The notes: generated by a model from the sequence alone, not told the origin. Numbered from the stretch's first letter, positions 6,738 to 15,551 are shown. The stretch: 39,217 nt of DNA from Armatimonadota bacterium (GCA_031081675.1 JAVHLZ010000022.1:1-39217), one strand, 5' to 3'. Numbers and translations are program-made.

Positions 6738-7607
6738 GTGGACGCCGCGTTCGCCCTGCTGTCCGCCGCGCTGTTCGCCGGCAACGCCCTGTGCGTCCGG
6801 CTGGGCCTGCGGGGGTCCACCCCCGCCACCGCCACCCTGCTGTCAGTGGCCACCAACCTCACCGGCCTGTGGGTCCTGGCGGCGGCGCGCGGATCGCTGG
6901 GGCGGGCCCTCCATCCGGCGGCCGGGATCTTCCTTCTCGCGGGCATGTTCGCGCCGGCCCTGGCGCGGCTCACCTATTACGAGAGCCTCACCCTGATCGG
7001 GGTGGCCCGGGCGGCAACGATCAGCAACACCACGCCGTTGTTCTCTGCCCTGCTGGCGGTGCTGGTGCTGGGAGAACGCCTGACCTGGCGGATTGCCGGG
7101 GGGACCCTCCTGGTGGTGGCGGGTGTGGTCCTGGCGGTGCGCCAGGAGGGCGGGGCGGGCGCGGCGGGCAGGGGCCGCGCGACGACGACGGGAACGCTGC
7201 TGGCCCTCAACACTGCCGTGATGGCCAGCGTCTCCTTCATGCTGCGCAAGACCGGGCTGCGGATGCTGCCGGACCCCGTGCTGGGGGCGGCCCTCACCGT
7301 GACCGGCTCGCTGGTGGTCCTGGTACCCTACACCGCCTCCCGCTGGCGCCGGGAGCCCCTGCGGGCCGACCGCGCCAGTCTGGGGTGGCTGGTGGCCGGA
7401 GGATGCCTGACCACAGGGGGTTTCCTGGCCTATTACCTGGCCCTCCACCTGGGGGACGTGGTGCGGGTCACCCCCCTGTCCAACACCACGCCCCTGTTCG
7501 CGGTGGCTCTGCTGTACGCATTCCGCCAGGTCGAGGCGGTGCGCCCCGCCACCGCCCTGGGGGCCGTCCTGGCGGTGGCCGGGATCGCGCTCGTGGCGTG
7601 GGGGTGA
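6738..7607 (+). CDS. EamA/DMT-family transporter
   Basis: A 289-residue polytopic membrane protein with two EamA halves of about five helices each. The repeats are recognisable: RAATISNTTPLFSALLAVLVLGERLT in the first half and VVRVTPLSNTTPLFAVALLYAFRQ in the second. These are the conserved ends of helices 3-4 in the drug/metabolite transporter superfamily. Members export amino acids, metabolites or drugs; no substrate can be read from the sequence. The GTG at 6738 is chosen because it begins the first hydrophobic helix; the open frame extends upstream only as an antisense/out-of-frame shadow of dnaB. It follows dnaB by 35 bases on the same strand and may be read through from it. The stop lies one base from the convergent peptidase gene's stop. 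Confidence 0.85.
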   Translation: MDAAFALLSAALFAGNALCVRLGLRGSTPATATLLSVATNLTGLWVLAAARGSLGRALHPAAGIFLLAGMFAPALARLTYYESLTLIGVARAATISNTTPLFSALLAVLVLGERLTWRIAGGTLLVVAGVVLAVRQEGGAGAAGRGRATTTGTLLALNTAVMASVSFMLRKTGLRMLPDPVLGAALTVTGSLVVLVPYTASRWRREPLRADRASLGWLVAGGCLTTGGFLAYYLALHLGDVVRVTPLSNTTPLFAVALLYAFRQVEAVRPATALGAVLAVAGIALVAWG

Positions 7608-7608
7608 A

Positions 7609-9339
7609 TCAGTATCCCAGCCTGTCCAGCTCCTCGGCCACCTCGGCCACCAGCGGAGCCAGGGTGGCTTCGTCGAACCGAAAGGCCGCGCCGGCGGCCT
7701 CGAACAGCCGGGGCAGCGGTTGCGATCCCCCCAGGGTCAGCGCGCGCCAGTACCGCTGCACGGCGTCCCGGGGGTCGGCCCGACTGCGCCGCCAGATCTG
7801 CAGCGCCCCCGTCATGGCGATGCCGTACTCGATGTAGTAGAACGGGGCCACGTACAGGTGGAGCTGGCGCTGCCAGTTCCAGGCCAGGGCATCCTCGTAG
7901 CCGGACCAGTCCACGACCGGATGGAACCGGCGGTAGATCTGGACCCAGGCCTGCCGCCGTTCCTCCGGGGAGTGGTCCGGGTGCGTGTACACCCAGTGCT
8001 GGAAGGCATCAATGGTCGCCACCCAGGGCAGGGTGGTCACGGCGTCCTCGAGGGCGTTGCGGTAGGACCGCCGGTAGTCGTCGGGGTCGGCGTAGAGCAC
8101 GTCCACGTACCGGGCGGCCAGCAGCTCCATCCCGAAGGAGGCCACCTCGGCAAATTCGGTGGGGCAGGTGCGGTAGTGGATGAGGGGCTGCTCCCGGGAG
8201 GCCAGCGTGTGGAACGCGTGGCCACCTTCGTGGAGCAGGAGGCGGATGTCGTCGTCCCGTCCCACCGCATTGCCGAAGATGAACGGCCAGCGCTTCTCGT
8301 GCAGGGTGCTCTGATAGCCGCCGGGGGCCTTGCCCCTGCGGCTGTCCAGGTCCAGCAACCCCTGCTCCCGCAGGAAGCGGAACTGGTGAGCCAGTCCGCG
8401 GTCCACCCGGCGAAAGATCTCCTCGATGCCGTCCAGCAGCCGGTCGATGGACTGGGAGGGCCGCAGGGGCGGCCGCCCCCGCGGGTCCACCAGGAGGTCC
8501 CACGGCCGCAGGCGGTCCACGCCCAGAAGCCGCCGGCGGTCTTCCAGGATCCGCCGGACCACCGGGACGACGGTGCGCTCGATGCTCTCGTGCAAGCGCA
8601 GGCAGTCCTCGGGCGTGTAGTCGAATCGCCGCCGCCGGCGGAAGGCGTACTCCCGGTAGGTCGGGAAGCCGGCGTGGCGGGCCATCCGGGTGCGCACCGC
8701 CACCATCCGGTCGTAGAGGTCGTCCAGCGCCGCCGCGTCCCGCAGGCGGCGGGCGGAGATCAGTTCCCACACCTGCTGGCGGGTGGTGCGGTCCGGCTCT
8801 TCCAGAAACCGCGCGGCCTGCTGGAGGGTGATCTCCTCCCCCCGGTAGGCGATGGTCATGGCCCCGGTGACCTTCTGGTAGTCCTTCATCATCAGGGCAT
8901 CCTGGGTTTCCAGGGGGATGTTCTCTTCCCGGAACAGGGCCACGTCGTTCTCCACGATCCGGTCCAGGACCGCGTACCGCTCCGGCGGGAGCAGCCGCCG
9001 GCAGGGATGCTCCAGATACCGGACCTCCAGCCGGTGCCAGTAGGGCTTGGCCCGGGGCTCGATCTGCTCCACGAACTCCTGGTAGGCGGCCTCCCGGGCC
9101 GGATCGTCGGTCCGGGTGGTCATGGCGATGTACCGGCGGGTGCGTTCCTCGTTGAGGGCGGCGGCGAGCTCCGAGCAGTCCTGCAGCCACCGTTCCATCT
9201 CCTCCGGCGACTCGATGGGGCGGTCCAGCAGACGCTGGAACAGCGGTTCGACCTGGCTCCAGTCGCCCATCTGCGCCTGCGCCGGCACGAATGTGCGGGG
9301 GAACTCGCGGCGCAGGTCCACCTCCAGCGCGTCCGGCAC
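7609..9339 (-). CDS. M3-family zinc oligopeptidase (oligoendopeptidase F-like)
   Basis: A 576-residue cytoplasmic metallopeptidase without signal peptide. The zinc motif HEGGH is at H370-E371-H374 in LLLHEGGHAFH. The third ligand region follows at about residues 394-400 (TEFAEVASF, probably E398). These fit the HExxH...E pattern of thimet oligopeptidase/PepF enzymes, which hydrolyse short peptides. The C-terminal part (YIEYGIAMTGALQIW) also matches family M3. Length is normal (PepF is about 600). It starts with GTG, preceded on the minus strand by GGAGGG with good spacing. It stands alone, convergent with the EamA gene. A role in recycling peptides brought in by the ABC importer at 13934-17430 is plausible but only inferred from distance. 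Confidence 0.9.
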   Translation of the reverse strand: MPDALEVDLRREFPRTFVPAQAQMGDWSQVEPLFQRLLDRPIESPEEMERWLQDCSELAAALNEERTRRYIAMTTRTDDPAREAAYQEFVEQIEPRAKPYWHRLEVRYLEHPCRRLLPPERYAVLDRIVENDVALFREENIPLETQDALMMKDYQKVTGAMTIAYRGEEITLQQAARFLEEPDRTTRQQVWELISARRLRDAAALDDLYDRMVAVRTRMARHAGFPTYREYAFRRRRRFDYTPEDCLRLHESIERTVVPVVRRILEDRRRLLGVDRLRPWDLLVDPRGRPPLRPSQSIDRLLDGIEEIFRRVDRGLAHQFRFLREQGLLDLDSRRGKAPGGYQSTLHEKRWPFIFGNAVGRDDDIRLLLHEGGHAFHTLASREQPLIHYRTCPTEFAEVASFGMELLAARYVDVLYADPDDYRRSYRNALEDAVTTLPWVATIDAFQHWVYTHPDHSPEERRQAWVQIYRRFHPVVDWSGYEDALAWNWQRQLHLYVAPFYYIEYGIAMTGALQIWRRSRADPRDAVQRYWRALTLGGSQPLPRLFEAAGAAFRFDEATLAPLVAEVAEELDRLGY

Positions 9340-9478
9340 GGCTGATCCCTCCGATCGCCAGCGGGGATGGTCCCGGAATGAGAAGACCGAATCTACTTTG
9401 GGAAGGTCGGGGGGGATTTCCTGCCGGCCGGGGCGAACGGCACGCGCATGCGCGCGGTCGGCGCGCTCCGGATGGTGA

Positions 9479-9492
9479 GGCGCCCGGGCGCC
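9479..9492. other. GC palindrome after the glycosyltransferase gene
   Basis: GGCGCCCGGGCGCC is a perfect 14-bp palindrome lying three bases beyond the stop of the glycosyltransferase gene on the minus strand. It could act as a transcript-end hairpin (5-bp stem, CCGG loop). There is no T-tract, and in this base composition it could be chance. Confidence 0.3.
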
Positions 9493-9495
9493 GGG

Positions 9496-10563
9496 TCAGC
9501 CGTCCAGGATCAGGGCGGCCGCCCGTTGCGCCGCCTCGTCCGCGGTCACCGTGGCGCGCAGCCCCGGCCGCGCGGCCGCCGCGGCGGTGTCCCGGGCGAG
9601 GTCCAGGGCATCCTGGGAGGCGGCCCGCACCGCCCCGCGGAGGTCGTGGTAGCGGGCCAGGTACGCCTGTTCGGTCTGGCCGGGCGTGGGCACCAGGACC
9701 GCGCGCTTTCCCAGGGTGGCCAGTTCGCACACGGTGGTGTAGCCGCTGCGCGAGACGACCACCCGGGCCCGGGCCAGCATCTCCTGCTGGCGCCGGCGGT
9801 CCAGATACGGGTACACCTCGGCTCCGCCAAGACCCCCTCCGGCGTCTTCGGGGCGTCCCAGGGCGACCACCACCCGGCCCTCCAGGCCCCGTACCTGGCG
9901 CAGGATCCGGCGCTCCAGAAGGGTGCGCTGGGGCTCGGGACCCGAGAGGGTCACGAACACATCCACATCCTCGGGCAGGGGCAGCGGCCGGACGCTGCAC
10001 AGCGGGCCCACGTAGGCCAGCAGGGACGGCGGGAACACCCGCAGGTCGTGGGCCAGATCTCCCGCCAGCCGGTCCTGGGGACTGTCGGGCACGATGACCT
10101 TCCGCAGGCGGCCGAACCAGCGGCAGTTGAACGCCTCCAGCAGCAGCTCGATCAGCCGCACGCGCCCGGGCGCGAGAAAGCGCAGGCTGTGGGCCACGTG
10201 GAAGGACGGGACGTCCCGATGCTGAATGCCGTAGCGGTTGTCGCTGACGATGCGGTCAAAGCGGCGGTGGCGGTGCAGCGCGGCGGTGGCCGCCCGCTCG
10301 GCCGCCATCACCCGCAGCATGGCCGGCACGGCCAGCGCGCTGCGGAGGTAAAACCCCCAGGCGGTCCGGCCGAGGGTCTGGGGGACGTCCGGCCAGGCCA
10401 GCAGCGCGCAGCGGTCGCCCAGCTCGCGGCGCAGCAGGGCCAGGGCCCGGCCGGCGCTGACGACGGTGACCTCGGCTCCAGCCGCCAGCAGGCGCTCCAG
10501 GACGGCCAGGCTTCGGGTGGCGTGACCCAGACCCCATGACCCCACACCGTAGAGGATGCGCAT
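9496..10563 (-). CDS. MurG-like glycosyltransferase (GT28/GT-B type)
   Basis: 355 residues with a two-domain GT-B layout. The N-terminal half opens with MRILYGVGSWGLGHATRSLA, the glycine-rich loop and HATR motif seen in MurG and its uncharacterised relatives. The C-terminal half has RARVVVSRSGYTTVCELATLGKRAVLVPTPGQTEQAYLA, the conserved nucleotide-sugar binding region (SGxxTxxE, PxxxxxxQ). It probably moves a sugar from a nucleotide donor to a lipid or cell-surface acceptor; neither is identifiable. ATG 10563 is preferred over GTG 10572 because GGGGGTG sits at proper distance. It is divergent from a PlsC-like acyltransferase 43 bases away, which suggests a shared role in glycolipid or envelope synthesis. 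True MurG is not implied, since no mur genes are nearby. Confidence 0.75.
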   Translation of the reverse strand: MRILYGVGSWGLGHATRSLAVLERLLAAGAEVTVVSAGRALALLRRELGDRCALLAWPDVPQTLGRTAWGFYLRSALAVPAMLRVMAAERAATAALHRHRRFDRIVSDNRYGIQHRDVPSFHVAHSLRFLAPGRVRLIELLLEAFNCRWFGRLRKVIVPDSPQDRLAGDLAHDLRVFPPSLLAYVGPLCSVRPLPLPEDVDVFVTLSGPEPQRTLLERRILRQVRGLEGRVVVALGRPEDAGGGLGGAEVYPYLDRRRQQEMLARARVVVSRSGYTTVCELATLGKRAVLVPTPGQTEQAYLARYHDLRGAVRAASQDALDLARDTAAAAARPGLRATVTADEAAQRAAALILDG

Positions 10564-10606
10564 CGGACGCACCCCCGGCCGTCGCCGGCGCTCCCGGGAA
10601 GGCGCC

Positions 10607-11857
10607 GTGATCCGCCTGGGGGATCTTCTCTACTATGGCCTGGGCGGCCTGTTCTACCTGGTCCCCCGGGTGCTGTACGAGATCTCCGCCCCCCACGCCC
10701 GGCGCTATGACCACCGCCCGGCCACCCTGATCGTGACCAACCACAAGCGGGACCTGGACAGCGTGATCCTCCCGCCCACCCTGTTCTTCAACGGGGTGTG
10801 GCCCAAGCGCCCCATCTGGTTCGCCGGGCGGGAGGACATGTTCTGGCGCGGCTTCCTCGCCACCTTCGAGGTGGTCCCCCGCCCGCTGCGCCGGTTACTG
10901 TACGAGATGGACCTGCGGGCGGTCCTGGGAGCCCTGCGGATCCTGCCGGTCCGCCGGTTTCCCGAGCGGACCCTGGAGGAAGCGCTGCGGGAGGTGCAGG
11001 CGGTGTGGGGAGATCTGCCGGCGGCACAGGTCCTGGCGGCGGAGGAGGCCCGTCCGTGGATCGACCGCTACGGACCCGACGTGCGGCTGTCCCGCCTGCT
11101 GGCCTGGCCCCACCGGGACGCCTGGCGGCGTCCGGCCACCCTGGCGGCCTTCGCTCCGCCCTGGCGCCCGCGCCTGTCGGCCCTGTGGCGCCGGGTGGTG
11201 GAGGACCAGATCCGGGCGCTGGCGGCCGTCCTGGACGCCGGAGACGTGCTCTACCTGGCGCCTGAAGGCGTCATCTCCCCCGACGGCAGGTTGCACGCCT
11301 TCCGGTCGGGTTTCCGGCGCATCCTCCAGACCGTGCGCCGCCCGGTCCGCGTGGTCCCGGCGTGCATCGCCTACGACTTCATGCGCCGCGGGCGGCTGCG
11401 GGTGTTCATCGGCGTGGGGGAGGCCATGGTTGCGGGCGGCGACCCCGAGGAGGTGGTCGCGCGCACGCGGCGGGCGGTGGCCGCCCTGCACACCCTGTCG
11501 TGCACCCAGGTGGCTGGCGGCCTGCTGTGGCAGCGGCTGTCAGCCGGAGAGGCCGCGGTCAATCTGGACGCCTTTGCCGACGCCGTGGCCTCCGCGGCCC
11601 GCCGCCTGGCGGCCCGGGGCCTGCGGGTGGATCCCGCCCTGCTGGTCTGCCCGCGGGACCGGGTGCGGACCTGGGCCGATTTCCTGCGGGGCACGCCCTA
11701 CGCGGCGGTCGAGGGCGACACGCTGCGGGTCGATCCGGGATGGGTGCACCACGCCCCGCCCACCCACTGGCAGAATCCGATCCGGTACGCGGCCAACGAG
11801 ATGGCGTCGGTGGAGGAGATCCTCTCGCCCCCGGGCGCGGGGGCGCGGCCGCCCTAG
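10607..11857 (+). CDS. PlsC-like acyltransferase with an enlarged central region
   Basis: 416 residues. The catalytic HX4D motif is NHKRDLD with H46 and D51, and the EG block is LAPEGVISPDG at E220-G221, followed by FRSGFRRIL. These are blocks I and III of glycerolipid acyltransferases, which transfer fatty acyl chains to lysophosphatidic acid or other lipid hydroxyls. The interval between the blocks is about 170 residues, roughly twice that of ordinary PlsC. A C-terminal extension of about 150 residues also follows, so it is a divergent family member whose acceptor cannot be assumed. The GTG at 10607 is preceded by GGGAAGG. There is a hydrophobic N-terminus (YYGLGGLFYLV). It is divergent from the glycosyltransferase and convergent with fabI. 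Confidence 0.72.
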   Translation: MIRLGDLLYYGLGGLFYLVPRVLYEISAPHARRYDHRPATLIVTNHKRDLDSVILPPTLFFNGVWPKRPIWFAGREDMFWRGFLATFEVVPRPLRRLLYEMDLRAVLGALRILPVRRFPERTLEEALREVQAVWGDLPAAQVLAAEEARPWIDRYGPDVRLSRLLAWPHRDAWRRPATLAAFAPPWRPRLSALWRRVVEDQIRALAAVLDAGDVLYLAPEGVISPDGRLHAFRSGFRRILQTVRRPVRVVPACIAYDFMRRGRLRVFIGVGEAMVAGGDPEEVVARTRRAVAALHTLSCTQVAGGLLWQRLSAGEAAVNLDAFADAVASAARRLAARGLRVDPALLVCPRDRVRTWADFLRGTPYAAVEGDTLRVDPGWVHHAPPTHWQNPIRYAANEMASVEEILSPPGAGARPP

Positions 11858-11862
11858 CGCCC

Positions 11863-12654
11863 TCAGGGCTCCTGGGCGATACCCATGATGTGGAAGCCGC
11901 TGTCCACGAAGATGATGTTCCCCGTCACGGCGCGGGAAAGGTCGCTGGCCAGGAACACCGCCACGTCCCCCACGTCCTCCTGGGTGATGTTGCGGCGCAA
12001 GGGAGCGATCTGCTCGGTCAGGTCCCGCAGCCGCGACAGCCCCCGCACGGCGCTGCCGGCCAGGGTCTTCAGGGGGCCGGCGGAAATCGCGTTGACCCGG
12101 ATCTGGCTGGGGCCCAGCTCGCTGGCCAGGTAGCGGACTTCGGTCTCCAGGGCGGCCTTGGCCACCGCCATGACGTTGTAGCCGGGCACCACCCTCTCCA
12201 CGGCGTTGTAGGTGAGGGTCATGATGGAGCCGCCTCCGCTGCTGGCCATCAGGGGCGCGGCGTGGCGGGCCACCGCGATGAGCGAGTAGGCGCTGATGTC
12301 CAGGGCCTGGGCATACCCCGCGCGGGAGATCTCGTGGAACGGGCGGGTCAGGTCCTCCCGCTGGGCGTAGGCGATGCAGTGGGCCACCGCGTGCAGGCGT
12401 CCCCACCGCTGCCCCAGGCCCTCGAAGACCGCCCGTACCTGCTCGTCGTCCTGCACGTCGCAGGGGAACGCGGGGAAGGCGTCCCGGCCGCCGATGGTGT
12501 CCAGCAGTTCCTCCAGGTTCTCCTTGAGGCGCTCGTTCTGATAGGTGAAGGCCAGCCGGGCCCCCTCCCGGTGGAAGGCGGTGGCGATCCCCCAGGCGAT
12601 ACTGCGCTGATTGGCGACCCCCATGATGAGGGCGTGCTTGCCGTCGAGCAGCAT
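11863..12654 (-). CDS. fabI: Enoyl-[acyl-carrier-protein] reductase (NADH)
   Basis: 263 residues, a short-chain dehydrogenase fold of the FabI type catalysing the last reduction of each fatty-acid elongation cycle. The N-terminus LLDGKHALIMGVANQRSIAW has the FabI-specific cofactor loop. The catalytic pair is Tyr159 and Lys166 (YNVMAVAK, the YX6K spacing that separates FabI from ordinary SDRs), with the second Tyr at about 149. The substrate loop is AGPLKTLA and the tail is VDSGFHIMGI. ATG 12654 is favoured over ATG 12660 because GGGAGG abuts the latter and is six bases from the former. It is the only fatty-acid-synthesis gene in the window and ends five bases from the convergent acyltransferase gene. 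Confidence 0.96.
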   Translation of the reverse strand: MLLDGKHALIMGVANQRSIAWGIATAFHREGARLAFTYQNERLKENLEELLDTIGGRDAFPAFPCDVQDDEQVRAVFEGLGQRWGRLHAVAHCIAYAQREDLTRPFHEISRAGYAQALDISAYSLIAVARHAAPLMASSGGGSIMTLTYNAVERVVPGYNVMAVAKAALETEVRYLASELGPSQIRVNAISAGPLKTLAGSAVRGLSRLRDLTEQIAPLRRNITQEDVGDVAVFLASDLSRAVTGNIIFVDSGFHIMGIAQEP

Positions 12655-12687
12655 GGGCATCCTCCCGGTCCCTGCCCCCGTGGGCGA

Positions 12688-13623
12688 TCAGCCTGTGCGG
12701 GCCTGCGGCCCGCCCGTGCGGATGTAGCGGATCAGGCCCAGCACGCTCTGGCGGACGGGCATGATGACCTCGTGTCGGGCCACGGCGTCGGCGCCGTCGC
12801 GCCGGGCGATCTCGTCGCGGGCGGCGGCGCGGACGGCGTCGACGATGGCGTCTTCGCCGGCGCCCTCCGCCAGCAACCGGCGCACCAGCTCCACGTGGCG
12901 GTGGAGGCTTTCGGCGAGCCGGTCCAGCAGATCCTCCACATCGCCGTGCGGGCCGAAGTGGGTCAGCAGCAGGCGGCGTGGCCGCAGGGAGCGGATCAGG
13001 GCCAGGGACCGCTCCCAGGCGGGGACGTCCAGGTCCGGCGGAGGCGTGGGGGCCCGCACGTACCGGGATCCCGGCAGGGCCACTCCCGCCACATCCCCGG
13101 TAAACAGGTCCCCCGTGGCGGGGTCCCAGAACACGTGGTGGTGGCGGGCGTGACCGGGAGTGTCCCGGGCCACCAGCGTTCGCGACCCCAGGACCACCGT
13201 CTCGCCGTCGGCCAGCGGGTGGAGGCGCCCGGCGGGGACGGGGGCGACTTCGCCGAACAGGTCGGCCAGCGCCTCCCCGTACAGCCGCGCCGCGCTGGCC
13301 ACCAGCCGCGTCGGGTCCGCCAGGTGGGGAGCGCCCACGGGGTGCACGTACACCTCCAGGTGGGGGATCAGGCGGGCCAGGGCGCCCGCCCCGCCGGCGT
13401 GGTCCAGGTGGATGTGGGTGACGGCCGCGGCCTGCAGGCGCGAGGGATCCACGCCGGCCTCGCGTATGCCCTCCAGCAGGTGGGGGAGGGTGGAGGCGGG
13501 GCCGGTTTCGATCAGGGCCGGCCTGTCGCCCAGCACCAGGTAGGCGCCGACGGCCTGCGGGGTGTTCTGGAAGTGCAGGTCGATCAGGACCAGATCGTCG
13601 GCCAGCCGCTGGATGCGCGCCAT
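12688..13623 (-). CDS. Metallo-beta-lactamase-fold hydrolase
   Basis: 311 residues, soluble. The metal motif THIHLDH gives H70, H72, D74 and H75. Further ligand positions are H158 (DTPGHARHH), D177 (FTGDVAG) and H222 (LLLTHFGPHG), the complete binuclear set of the glyoxalase-II-like superfamily. The C-terminal 90 residues form a helical domain rich in Arg and Ala. Family members hydrolyse thioesters, lactones, phosphodiesters or lactams; the sequence does not choose among these. It starts with ATG at 13623, with GAGGG upstream. It is upstream of fabI on the same strand with a 33-base gap, so co-transcription is likely, and a thioesterase-type role in lipid metabolism is a reasonable but untested idea. 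Confidence 0.88.
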   Translation of the reverse strand: MARIQRLADDLVLIDLHFQNTPQAVGAYLVLGDRPALIETGPASTLPHLLEGIREAGVDPSRLQAAAVTHIHLDHAGGAGALARLIPHLEVYVHPVGAPHLADPTRLVASAARLYGEALADLFGEVAPVPAGRLHPLADGETVVLGSRTLVARDTPGHARHHHVFWDPATGDLFTGDVAGVALPGSRYVRAPTPPPDLDVPAWERSLALIRSLRPRRLLLTHFGPHGDVEDLLDRLAESLHRHVELVRRLLAEGAGEDAIVDAVRAAARDEIARRDGADAVARHEVIMPVRQSVLGLIRYIRTGGPQARTG

Positions 13624-13696
13624 GACGCCCTCACCATACTACAGCAGGGCGGTGGCCGCCAGGGCGCCGGGCGGGGCGGGCCGCGGAGGGATCCCC

Positions 13697-13879
13697 ATGA
13701 CGGCGCAGGATGCGCTGGTGGCATTCATGGCGGCCACCCGGCGGGAGGGGTGGTGGAGGCCGGGGGACCGGTTTTTCGTCCAGGTGCGGGAGTACCGGGC
13801 CGAGGGGGTGCTGCTGCGCCCGTTCAACCTGGAGACGGGCCGGACCTGCGACCGGCTGTCCCCGGTGCAGGAGGGCTGA
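13697..13879 (+). CDS. Hypothetical 60-residue protein
   Basis: A short open frame with a strong ribosome-binding site (GGAGGG six bases before the ATG), placed 54 bases before the substrate-binding-protein gene on the same strand. The product is small, mixed-charge and soluble, beginning MTAQDALVAFMAATRREGWW and containing GDRFFVQVREYRAEGVLLRPF, which suggests a compact beta-rich fold. No known family is recognised and there is no signal peptide or Cys motif. The frame is open further upstream to 13562, but that part is antisense to the hydrolase gene. It could be a leader gene of the transporter operon or an independent small protein. Confidence 0.55.
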   Translation: MTAQDALVAFMAATRREGWWRPGDRFFVQVREYRAEGVLLRPFNLETGRTCDRLSPVQEG

Positions 13880-13933
13880 CCCGCCGCCGGGAAACTCATG
13901 CGGAGATCAGCGGAGGACGAAGGAGGAGAGACG

Positions 13934-15502
13934 ATGACCGCCCGAGCATGGAGGGGAGTGCTGTGGGTGAGCCTGCTGGCGCTGGTCCTGGGGTCGGCCG
14001 TCGGCGCCGCCGGCGCCCCCCGGGTGCCCAACACGGTGCTGGTCATGGGCGGGGTGATCTCGGACGCCGTCAGCCTGGATCCCGCCCAGGCCTTCGAGTT
14101 CACCTCGGTGTGGGCCGCGGCGCAGATCTACGACACCCTGGTGGATTTCAACCGCGAGTTCAACCAGGTGGTGCCCGAGCTGGCCACCTCCTGGACGGTG
14201 TCGGCTGACGGCCGCACCTACACCTTCCGCCTGCGGCGGGGGGTGCGGTTCCACAGCGGGAACGTGGTGGACGCCAAGGCGGTGGAGTTCTCCCTGCAGC
14301 GGGCCATGAAACTGAACCTCACGCCGGCGTTCATCCTCACCAGCTTCATCGCCCGCCCGGAGGACGTGGTGGCCGTGGGCGCCGACACGGTCCGGGTGAC
14401 CTTCAAGCAGGCCATGCCCGAGATCCTCATGGGGTCGGTGCTGGCCAACCCCGTCTCGGCGGTGGTGGACCCGGCCCTGGTGCAGCGGAATGCCACACCC
14501 GCCGACCCGTGGGCCAACCAGTGGCTGAGCTTCAACGACGCCGGCTCCGGGCCGTACAAGCTCCGGGCCTGGAGCAAGAACGTCAAGATCGAGTTCGAGG
14601 CGTTTGAGGGCTACTGGCGGGGCACCCCGCGGCTGCGGCGGGTGTTCTACCAGGAGATGCCCGAGCCGGCGGCGGCCATGCTGGCCCTCCAGCGCGGGGA
14701 CATCGATGTCGCCAGCGACCTGCTGCCGGCCCAGTACAAGCAGCTGCAGGGCCAGCCGGGGATCGAGGTGAAGACCAGCCCGCAGTTCACGGTCAACTAC
14801 CTGGCCATGAACGTGGGCTACGAGCCCTTCGGCAAGAAGGAGGTGCGCAACGCCATCAAGTGGGCCATCGACTACGATGCCCTGCGGCGCATCTTCGAGG
14901 ACGCCCTGGACCCCTCCCAGACCATCGTGCCCCCGGGCATGTTCGCCCACCTGGCCGAGCGTCCCTACCGGCGGGACGTGGCCCGGGCCCGGGCCCTGCT
15001 GCGGGAGGCGGGCTACGAGCGAGGCTTCCGGGCCGAACTGATCGTCCCCGTGACCCCGCCCCTGCCGGACGTGGCAGCCAAGATCAAGGAGGACCTGGCG
15101 GCGGTGGGGATCGAGGTGGAGGTGCGCCAGCTGCGCAGCGCCGACCTGCTGGGCATCTACCGCGCCCAGCGCCACCAGCTGGTGATCCAGCGGTGGGGGG
15201 CCGACTACCCCGACCCCGACAACCTGGCGCGGGCGTTCGCGAGCTTCGACGCCCGCCAGCTGGCGTGGCGCAACCAGTGGGACCACCCCGTCAAGCGCAC
15301 CGTGGAGCAGGCCGTGGGCGAGCTGAACCGCGCCCGCCGGGAGGCCCTCTACCACGAGATCCAGCGCATCGTCCTGGAGGAGGGTCCCTACGCCATCTAC
15401 GGGTCGCCCCTGGAACAGAACGCCATGCGCAGCAACGTGAAGGGGCTGGGCGCCTCGCCCCTGTTCGCCTTCACCAACCTCATCGACGCCTGGAAGGAGT
15501 GA
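13934..15502 (+). CDS. ABC importer substrate-binding protein (peptide/nickel/opine family)
   Basis: 522 residues. The N-terminus has Arg residues followed by the hydrophobic stretch VLWVSLLALVLGSAVGAAGA, a cleavable signal peptide of about 27 residues. There is no lipobox Cys, so it may be secreted or use the signal as an anchor. The mature protein shows the SBP family 5 (DppA/OppA-like) landmarks: DAVSLDPAQA, QIYDTLVDF, ELATSWTVSADGRTYTFRLR, GVRFHSG and VDAKAVEFSLQR. The C-terminal lobe has YPDPDNLARAF. It probably binds a di- or oligopeptide or a related small ligand outside the cell. It starts at ATG 13934 after AGGAGGAG. A strong hairpin follows the stop, before the two permease genes. 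Confidence 0.93.
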   Translation: MTARAWRGVLWVSLLALVLGSAVGAAGAPRVPNTVLVMGGVISDAVSLDPAQAFEFTSVWAAAQIYDTLVDFNREFNQVVPELATSWTVSADGRTYTFRLRRGVRFHSGNVVDAKAVEFSLQRAMKLNLTPAFILTSFIARPEDVVAVGADTVRVTFKQAMPEILMGSVLANPVSAVVDPALVQRNATPADPWANQWLSFNDAGSGPYKLRAWSKNVKIEFEAFEGYWRGTPRLRRVFYQEMPEPAAAMLALQRGDIDVASDLLPAQYKQLQGQPGIEVKTSPQFTVNYLAMNVGYEPFGKKEVRNAIKWAIDYDALRRIFEDALDPSQTIVPPGMFAHLAERPYRRDVARARALLREAGYERGFRAELIVPVTPPLPDVAAKIKEDLAAVGIEVEVRQLRSADLLGIYRAQRHQLVIQRWGADYPDPDNLARAFASFDARQLAWRNQWDHPVKRTVEQAVGELNRARREALYHEIQRIVLEEGPYAIYGSPLEQNAMRSNVKGLGASPLFAFTNLIDAWKE

Positions 15503-15521
15503 GGCGCCCGCCGGCGTCACC

Positions 15522-15551
15522 CGAGGGGGCGGGCGCAGGCCCGCCCCCTCG
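15522..15551 (+). other. Strong intra-operon hairpin between binding protein and permease
   Basis: CGAGGGGGCGGGC (15522-15534) pairs perfectly with 15539-15551 around the loop GCAG. This 13-bp, almost all-GC stem has no U-tract. Such hairpins behind binding-protein genes commonly protect the upstream mRNA and reduce downstream expression. It ends nine bases before the ATG of the permease, which has no Shine-Dalgarno sequence of its own. Confidence 0.7.

Noticed and set aside
6120-7607. Long plus-strand frame joining the end of dnaB to the EamA transporter
   Set aside because: The upstream 200 codons are out of frame with dnaB and are low-complexity; the transporter's own start at 6738 fits the family.
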